64,000 nucleotides of DNA from Phytophthora hibernalis (taxonomy: Eukaryota; Oomycota; Peronosporomycetes; Peronosporales; Peronosporaceae), in the NCBI GenBank assembly GCA_012656075.1, contig JAAKBF010000007.1, forward strand, positions 1,955,485 through 2,019,484. Reading direction: 5' to 3'. Under the pieces are notes generated by a model. That model saw only the letters and a program-made list of their open reading frames with translations, was not told the origin of the DNA and did no database searches. Positions 57,355-64,000 of the stretch are shown one piece after another. Numbering within the stretch: position 1 is the stretch's first letter; each line of letters opens with the position of its first letter. The translations under genes were made by a program, and so were the position numbers.

Positions 57355-60300
57355 ATGACAAGTTCTCGGCGCAATTCACGCAACACCAAGCGAAAGCCGA
57401 GCAGCTCCCGCAAGTTGAATCCGCCTCCAATCGTGGACTTCAACACGTCCATCTCCAGCGTGTCAAGCGAGCCCACACCCATTCTCGAGTCCTCGTTCTC
57501 CAGCTCGTATCGGAAGCACGTGCTGCGTCGCCACCACCAGAATCGAGGCTCTCGACGTCATGGAACATCGACAAGAGGAGTTGGGGCTCCTCAGAACTCG
57601 CCATTCACGCCTCGTCGACCTGTTGGTGCAGTCCCCGAGCTGTTCGTGACTTTCCGTCATGTTTCGCTGGCTGTGGACGTTCCGGTGGCGCCTGCCGCGG
57701 CAGCAGCCCAACGAGCTTCCGGTCAAATGGGGCGCGAGACGCTGGCGGCCAAGCAACTGCCGACGATCACCAACCACGTCCGAGGCATCCTTGGCGCGCT
57801 CACTGCTAGCAAGACGTTTGTACGTCGACAGATCCTCAAGAACGTCACCGGAGCGTTCACGCCAGGTTCGACGACGCTACTGCTTGGACGCTCTGGGTCG
57901 GGCAAGTCGGTGCTGCTCAAGTTACTGAGCGGAAGATTCGACGTGAGCTGCAAGAGTGTGACGTTGGACGGGGAGTCTCGTATAACGGCTTGTCACGTCA
58001 AGAGCTGAAGGCACAGCTCCCGCAGTGCGTGGCGTACGTTCCACAGCAAGACACGCATCTGCCAGTCATGACGGTGAAGGAGACGCTGGACTTCGCGTTC
58101 GAGTGCCGTGCCATCAACGCAGACAAGAAGCCTGTTGGTACCGTTTGTAAGTCGCCGGGGTTTGAATACCCACTGGCGCTCCTACGAGTTTTCTTGGAGC
58201 TGAGCGCGACGCCGTGACGGTGACGCGTGAACTCGGCCTAACTCGCTGCCAAGGAACCATTGTGGGCAACGACCGCATTCGTGGCGTCTCTGGGGGTGAG
58301 AAGAAGCGCGTGACAACCGGCGAAATGGCTTTTGGACCGCATGCGTTGTCGCTCATGGACGAGATCACTACAGGGCTTGACAGCGCTGCCGCCTTTGATG
58401 TCGTGAATGCACAGCGGCGTTTGGCCAGACAGCAGCGACAAACTGTGGTGATTTCACTTCAGCAGCCCGCGCCCGAAGTTCTGGCACTCTTCGACAATGT
58501 CCTGCTTCTCGCAGAAGGTGAAGTGCTCTATCATGGACCTCGAGCTCACATCCAGGCCTACTTCGAGGCGTTGGGCTTTGTCTGCCCTCCTGGACGAGAT
58601 CTCGCCGACTTCCTGTGCGACTTGGCATCACCGCAGCAAATCCAGTACGAGAAATCGCATGCGCCTATTCCTGGTAGACGTCGTCATCCCCGCAGTGCTA
58701 ACGAGTTCGCAGATTTGTGGATCATGTCGCCCATGTACGAAGCGATGGTAGAGGAACTGGACCATCTCGATAACGACACGGAGGCGTACGGCCAGATGCA
58801 CAGCAAGAATGGTGAGAGGGCTTTACTTTGACCAAGAAGCATTGCTGCGAGTACCTGCCTTCCGTCAGACCTACTTGCAAAGTACGTGGACGGTGGTGAA
58901 GCGCCAGATGCGGCTCTTTGCTCGCAACAAGGTCTTCTTCATGGGACGAGTGCTACTGGATCTGCTTGTTGGCTTGATGATTGGCTCTGTCTATTACGGC
59001 ATGGATCTAGCAGACTCTCAGGTGACCTTGGGTGTCGTCTTTTCGGCATCGCTCTTCCTTGGATTGGGTCAGTCGGCGACACTGGCGCCGTTCTTCGACG
59101 CTCGCGAAGTATTTTACAAGCAGCGCGGCGCCAACTTCTATCGCTCATCCAGCTACGTGCTAGCTTCCTGCGCCAGTCAACTACCGCTTGCGATGGTCGA
59201 AGCGTTGCTCTTCAGCTCGATGGTGTACTGGCTCGGTGGATTTGTCGCCTCCGTCGAGCATTTTTAGTGTTTGTGGTGTACATGCTTCTCACGGTGCTAG
59301 TCTTTGTCGGAGTATTTCTTCCTGTCCGCGGCGTGTTCGACCCTGCACATTGCTCAGCCAGTGTCCACCTTGGCGTTGCTGTTCTTCATTTTGTTCGCCG
59401 GCTTCGCTGTCTCTCGCGAGCAACTTCCGTCAGCTCTGCGGTGGATTTACTGGGGTAACCCGCTTGCTTGGACGACACGGGGGATTTTGGTGAGCCAGTA
59501 TCGCAGCAGTGAGCTGGACGTTTGTGAGTACGGCGGCATCGACTACTGCAAGCTGTACCAAGGACAAACGTTGGGTGAGTACTCCCTCAACCTGTTCGAC
59601 ATCCCTTCCGACCCCAAGTGGGTAATGCTAGGGATTGTCTTTCTCGTGACAGTGTACGTCGCCAGCATGTTTTTATCGTATGTGATGCTGGAATACTGCC
59701 GGCACGAAGCTGTCCCGACATTGCCGCCACCGCTACCGACCTCGTTTTCGGACACAGCCATCCCGACTCCGAGACAGCCAAGGAATCGTACGCAATGCTG
59801 GCCACGCCCCATGGAGACGAAGACGAGCTTCTGGAGAGTGATCTAACCGACTTCCAGCCGTTCGGTGATCCTAACAATTTGGCAGCACTCGACGAAGACG
59901 ACGACTCAAATGACTCGTTCAACGCTTCACAGGGGGTATGCACCAACCCCGAAGATATCATGGTGCGGTTGGCACCTCGGTGGGATGTACAGCCTGTCAC
60001 ACTTGCGTTTCAAGACTTGCGGTACAGCATTACAGTCCCCCTGATGCTGTTACTGACCCGACCGGGCAAAATGGCATCGAAGGAGCTCCGGGCCGTCCTG
60101 TGGCAGTGGATTCTCGTGCCAAGGCAGGCAAGAGTAAGGAGATGGTTACTCGGGAGCTACTGAAAGGTGTCACGGGCTATGCGTTACCTGGTACCATGAC
60201 AGCACTCATGGGCTCTACGGGGGCGGGAAGACTACGCTAATGGACGTGCTAGCGGGACGCAAGAGCGGCAAAGCCAGCAACAAAGAAGAATGGTGCACCA

Positions 60301-62109
60301 ACTCTACGAGGTCGTGTGCTGTTCAATGGCGTGGACGCGACAGAGCTTGCTGTGCGGCGATGTACTGGTTACTGCGAGCAGACGGATGTACACTCGGATG
60401 CATCTACCTTCCGCGAGGCGTTGCAGTTTTCGGCGTATCTCCGTCAAGGCGACCGTGTGGCACCTGGACGACTTGAAGAGATTGTTGACGAGTGTCTGGA
60501 TTTGCTGGGACTGAACAACGTAGCTGGCCAACTCATTCGTGGTAGTTCGAGCGAGCAGCTGAAGCGGTTGACGCTGGGAGTGGAGCTCGCCGCACAGCCT
60601 AGTGTCCTCTTCCTTGACGAGCCTACCAGCGGACTGGACGCCCGAGCTGCCAAGTCGCTCATGGATGGCGTTCGCAAGGTGGCGGACTCGGGACGCACAG
60701 TGATTTGTACCATCCACCAGCCATCTACAGAGGTCTTCCTGCTTTTGATATGCTTCTCCTCCTGCAACGGGGTGGCGAAACAGTTTTCTTTGGTGAACTT
60801 GGCCGCAATGGCGAAGCGCTCGTGAGTTACTTCCAAGCCCTGGGTCTGCCCCGAAGTTCACCGACCTTTAAACCGGGTGACAACCCTGCTACATGGATGC
60901 TGGACGTGATCGGTGCTGGTGTTGAGAAAGCCAAGCCCTCTGCTGTGCCAATATTTAAACCAGCAGCGTTCAAAATCATCGCCCCCAACTGTTAGACGGG
61001 TCCCAAGCTTCCTCGGTGGACTCGGAGTTCTCCAGACAGCGCTACAACGACAACGTAGACTTCGTCGCAGCCTACAAGGCGAGCCGCCTCAAGCAGCGTC
61101 TAGATGCCAAGCGTGCTGCGCCAGGAGTGTTCATGCCGTCGGACCGTTTACCACCCGTGACGTTCGCTCAGCGCCGAGCTGCAAGCGACAGATTGCAGTT
61201 TGCCATGCTCATGCGAAGGTTCGCACGGCTGTACTGGCGCACACCGTTTTACACGTTCACTCGAATGATGACAGCGCTGACACTCGGCTTGATGTTTGGC
61301 TTGGTGTACTCGGGCAGCAACGATTTCACAACGTATCAGGGCGCCAACGGCGCGGTGGGGCTGATCTTTTTTCGACGTGCTTCTTGGGTGTTGGCGCCTA
61401 CCTTCACGTGCTGCCGCTAGCATTTGAGGAGCGTGGTCCGTTCTACCGCGAGCGCGCCTCGGAGACTTACAGCGCGCTGTGGTATTTTGTGGCTTCCTCG
61501 GCTGTGGAGATCCCCTGTGCTGCCATGGCGTCCCTCATTTTTGGTGTGTTTTATCCCATGGCAGGATTTTCAGCCTACGGCGACCTCACTCAAGTCGTAG
61601 TCTACTGGCTGGTCTTGTCTGTGCACATTATGTTCCAGACGTTCTTCGGCCAGTTCTTCACGTTCGCCATGCCCAGCATCGAGCTCGCCGCCGTCTGGGG
61701 TTCTCTCTTCGACTCGATCTTCCTCATGTTCATGGGCTACAACCCGCCAGTCTCAAGCATCCCGGACGGATACAAGTGGCTGTTCCAGCTCGTGCCGCAC
61801 CGCTACACGTTCGAGGTGCTCACGGCGCTCGTCCTGGGCGACTGCCCGGACGAACAACTGCAACAGATCATGAACGCAACGGCCACCAACACGACCATCG
61901 ACATCTCCGGCTGGCCACTGGGTTGCCAACCGCTCACCGACGCGCCGCCCGCTGTGGCTAACATCCCGCTCACCTCGTACATTGACGAAGTTTTCGGCGC
62001 GCGCCGCGAAGACACCACTCGCTCTGTCGCAGTCGTCGTGGGGATTCTGCTGGTGATGCGGCTGGCCACGCTTGTCGTCATGCGTGTTGTGAACCACCAG
62101 AAGCGCTGA
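57355..62109 (+). CDS. Full-size PDR-type ABCG transporter (frame-broken)
   Basis: ATP-driven exporter of the plasma membrane, layout NBD1-TMD1-NBD2-TMD2. The N-terminus (MTSSRRNSRNTKRK) is Ser/Arg-rich. NBD1: Walker A GRSGSGKSVLLKLLSG, Q-loop CVAYVPQQDTHLPVMTVKETL, signature GVSGGEKKRVTTGEMA, Walker B LSLMDEITTGLDSA. TMD1: 58860-59680 (FMGRVLLDLLVGLMIGSVYY). NBD2: Walker A near 60215, signature GSSSEQLKRLTLGVELAAQP, Walker B VLFLDEPTSGLDARAA. TMD2: 61200-62090, ending VVNHQKR. About a dozen one-base shifts break the frame. The one in the second Walker A (GGGG read as GGG near 60229) is typical. Almost every domain survives in register between breaks. The break density is much higher than in neighbouring genes, so a recent pseudogene is also possible. 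Confidence 0.88.
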
Positions 62110-62221
62110 AGAGCGTCCGTGCGCGCTTTGCATCGTACGTTTCGTAGTAGGTTGAAGTGAATACATGTCGCCACTGGCTTTCTGAACTTGAAGTGCATGT
62201 GGCAGTGAGCTAGCTAGGTAT

Positions 62222-62348
62222 TAAAATACGTAGCTGTGACTGAAGCAAAGTAGGAAGCTACATGTACTTTAGTAACAGGCCCCTCCGCGGATATGTATCA
62301 AACCTGAGTGACTATCTTCCACGATGAAACCAAAATTCAATTCACGGT
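62222..62348 (+). repeat. Inverted-repeat arm, right
   Basis: Counterpart of 54173-54291, in opposite orientation. The two arms flank the ABC transporter and the degenerate region, about 7.9 kb apart. Confidence 0.88.
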
Positions 62349-62874
62349 TCCACATGTTCCACTTCGGATCACGGAAATAAATTTCAGAGAACTTCCTGTT
62401 GGTAATTTACATGTCGTATTTAAAATACCACTGACCAATCGTTCGTTTTCCCGCCAAATTCTAATTCTACCCGTCGTCAATGGAGAGCTCCACCCGCCCG
62501 CCCAAACGCATCGCTTGCGTGCTCCACGAAGGGCTACTCCTTCCAAGAGACCAGAGACCTGTAGAAATGATGCCTCTACCCACACAGCCGAAAAGCCATT
62601 GGCAACGGCGCCCAGCGTCATGGAAATCCGCGCTTTCGGGCTGGAAGACCGCGCCGTGGCCGTTATCTCCCGCGGCAAAGAGAGCTGGACACTCGCGAAC
62701 TTGTCCAAGTGGCGCCACGACTCTCTCGACAAGGTGGCCAATGGTACAGACAGTCAGCAGCCTGCTAACCCCCTCAGTAACATCAGTAGCAAGGAATATC
62801 TGCGGCACCGACAGCGGGCGTACCGCCAACAGATTTTGGCAAATAGAGAGCAGCCCAAGCAACCGGACTCGTAA
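62308..62874 (+). CDS. Hypothetical ORF, 188 aa
   Basis: Open frame from the right inverted-repeat arm to TAA at 62872-62874. The first 20 residues repeat those of the left arm, so its start is repeat-derived. From about 62624 (MEIRAFGLEDRAVAVISRGK...SWTLANLSKWRHDSLDKVAN) the composition is more gene-like and hydrophilic. It is convergent with TXNDC9, ending 63 bases from that gene's stop. I recognise no domain. A second frame starting at 62480 overlaps it. Confidence 0.35.
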   Translation: MTIFHDETKIQFTVPHVPLRITEINFRELPVGNLHVVFKIPLTNRSFSRQILILPVVNGELHPPAQTHRLRAPRRATPSKRPETCRNDASTHTAEKPLATAPSVMEIRAFGLEDRAVAVISRGKESWTLANLSKWRHDSLDKVANGTDSQQPANPLSNISSKEYLRHRQRAYRQQILANREQPKQPDS

Positions 62875-62936
62875 TACACAGCAATGGCTATTTCATATCT
62901 TGTCCAGGGTCTGCAGGGTGGGTACTCCTCTACCAG

Positions 62937-63656
62937 CTAATCGTCGTCCTCCTCCAAGTCGCTGTCGTAGAAGATGCTCTGCCTGATACTGTTGATCCGA
63001 TCCTGGTCCAGCTGCTGTTTCATCTCCAGCGGATTGTTGCCGGACGCGTAGGCGCCCCCACAGTCATCCGTGGCGCTCTCGGGCTCTGGTCCTTCGTACG
63101 TCAGCACCTTGTGCAGTCCCAAGTAGTAGGCCAAGAAGGCCGTCGAGAACTTGTCCGTGCCGCCCAACTCGTCCAAGCCTTGCACCATTTTCTCCACCTT
63201 TTGCTTGCTGACCAGAGCGATGCACGGGATCATCCAGATCCCCAATTTGTCCACTAGATACTCGGCCTTCTCGGCGTTGATGCGTGCAAACTTAGTCTCG
63301 AGGTGGTGTGGCGCCAACCGAGCCAGGTGGCCGTCCACCAGCTGGCAGAAGGCGTTGGCCGGCGTGAAGAAGTGCACCACGACCTTGTCGCTCTTCTTCA
63401 TCGTCTCGAAGAACTCGTGCGTGTCAGCGATGGTCGCGTACTCGCCGTGGCCCTGTGCACGCAGCTCCTGCGCTTTGCGGGACTTGAGCTGCATAGCATG
63501 CAGTCGCTTCTCGCGCAGTCGCTCCAGTTCATCGTCGTCGGCCTCCTCGAGCTTCCTGATGGTCTCGTCCAGCTTCTGCTCCTTGCGGTCCAGCGTCTCC
63601 AGCACCTTCTCGCCGATGAGACTGGCCACCATCTCGGCGTTCGCAGCGGACGCCAT
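62937..63656 (-). CDS. TXNDC9: TXNDC9/PLP3-type phosducin-like thioredoxin-fold protein
   Basis: 239 residues, single exon, intact. An N-terminal helical part (VLETLDRKEQKLDETIRKLE; LERLREKRLHAMQLK) leads to a thioredoxin fold with YATIADTHEFFETMKKSDKV, VVHFFTPANAFCQLVDGHL, INAEKAEYLVDKLGIWMIPC and LGGTDKFSTAFLAYYL, then an acidic tail (DSDLEEDDD). The active-site CxxC is absent (AFCQ), as in the family, so it is not a redox enzyme. Homologues modulate the CCT chaperonin in folding of tubulin and actin. This fits a flagellate with ODA genes in the same window, but that link is only inference. Confidence 0.92.
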   Translation of the reverse strand: MASAANAEMVASLIGEKVLETLDRKEQKLDETIRKLEEADDDELERLREKRLHAMQLKSRKAQELRAQGHGEYATIADTHEFFETMKKSDKVVVHFFTPANAFCQLVDGHLARLAPHHLETKFARINAEKAEYLVDKLGIWMIPCIALVSKQKVEKMVQGLDELGGTDKFSTAFLAYYLGLHKVLTYEGPEPESATDDCGGAYASGNNPLEMKQQLDQDRINSIRQSIFYDSDLEEDDD

Positions 63657-63801
63657 GATATCGGTTATGACGGCTCAATAGATCGGGACGGCGTGGTTGG
63701 TTGAAATGAAAGGGAGTTTTAACGAATGGGAAGCGAGGAGCGGAAATGGCTACATAGTGGAGGACGTTTGGTGGATTGATTGTCCTGTACGCAGGAACCA
63801 T

Positions 63802-64000
63802 CTATAAAGCCCGTTCGTTCTCGTAGTCGATGAGACGCTGGATGAGGTCCTTCTTCTGGCCTTGCGTGGACAAGTCGCGCTCTTTCAGCTTCTCCTTGAG
63901 CAGCGCCGGCTTGAGCGCCTTGATCGCACGTGCGTCAAGTGGTTCATCTGAAAAGCAGACACCACATCCGTCAATACAAACATCAAAACTGCAAATGAAA
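63802..64000 (-). CDS. SAP-domain protein, last exon (runs off window)
   Basis: The final exon spans 63947-63802, preceded by a CTTTTCAG acceptor, and reads LKPALLKEKLKERDLSTQGQ then KKDLIQRLIDYENERAL and a stop. This is a SAP motif, a helix-turn-helix that binds AT-rich or nicked DNA, placed at the extreme C-terminus. The rest of the gene lies beyond base 64000 on the minus strand, so the protein cannot be named. Confidence 0.8.
   Translation of the reverse strand, partial: FICSFDVCIDGCGVCFSDEPLDARAIKALKPALLKEKLKERDLSTQGQKKDLIQRLIDYENERAL

Noticed and set aside
1..64000. tRNA, rRNA or CRISPR features
   Set aside because: Looked for T-loop type motifs and regularly spaced repeats; the few TCGAACCC-like matches lie in coding or non-folding sequence.

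Overview
The window looks like the nuclear genome of a plant-pathogenic oomycete, most likely Phytophthora or a close relative. The evidence is an oomycete-style chitin synthase with an N-terminal MIT-like domain, an RxLR effector gene with signal peptide and RxLR/EER boxes, compact 50-80 base GT-AG introns, flagellar (zoospore) genes beside housekeeping genes, a full-size PDR ABC transporter, and a tyrosine-recombinase retrotransposon. No tRNA, rRNA, CRISPR array or bacterial operon structure was seen.

Layout. 1-2.9 kb: no recognisable gene. 3.0-14.8 kb: dense housekeeping block (chitin synthase; a small unknown protein; Aven-like protein; ribosomal protein S8 divergent from primase small subunit; a URI-prefoldin/TPR protein; proteasome ATPase RPT1; a fibronectin-III protein ending in a CaaX box). 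14.8-31 kb: eIF4G, tRNA dimethyltransferase TRM1, an outer-dynein-arm docking protein, a SIRT1-type deacetylase and the RNase P/MRP subunit POP1. 31-44 kb: two very large unrecognised proteins from a divergent promoter, then NADPH-cytochrome P450 reductase. 44-57 kb: a gene-poor, repeat-rich island with an intact RxLR gene, a beta-glucosidase fossil, a 6.1 kb Ngaro-type retrotransposon inserted upstream of a broken second RxLR copy, and degenerate transposase-like sequence. 57.3-64 kb: PDR ABC transporter lying between inverted repeats, an unknown ORF, a TXNDC9-type thioredoxin-fold protein, and the last exon of a SAP-domain gene running off the window. This contrast between a dense core and an effector/transposon island is the 'two-speed' arrangement known for Phytophthora.

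Reading frames. Many conserved genes are interrupted by one-base shifts, and most of those I could inspect would be explained by one missing base in a run of 3-5 identical bases. Homology reads straight across the breaks, so I treat most as probable draft-sequence errors rather than dead genes. Genes affected: chitin synthase, the URI/TPR protein, eIF4G, TRM1, sirtuin, POP1, both giant proteins and the ABC transporter. Intact genes: RPS8, PRIM1, AVEN, RPT1, P450 reductase, TXNDC9 and the first RxLR gene.

Most notable: (1) the retrotransposon, with A1...B1-A2-B2 split direct repeats and a tyrosine recombinase, whose ends can be placed to the base because an unoccupied paralogous site lies about 2.6 kb away in the same window; (2) a URI-type prefoldin fused to a TPR co-chaperone domain; (3) a small FN3 protein with a predicted prenylation signal.
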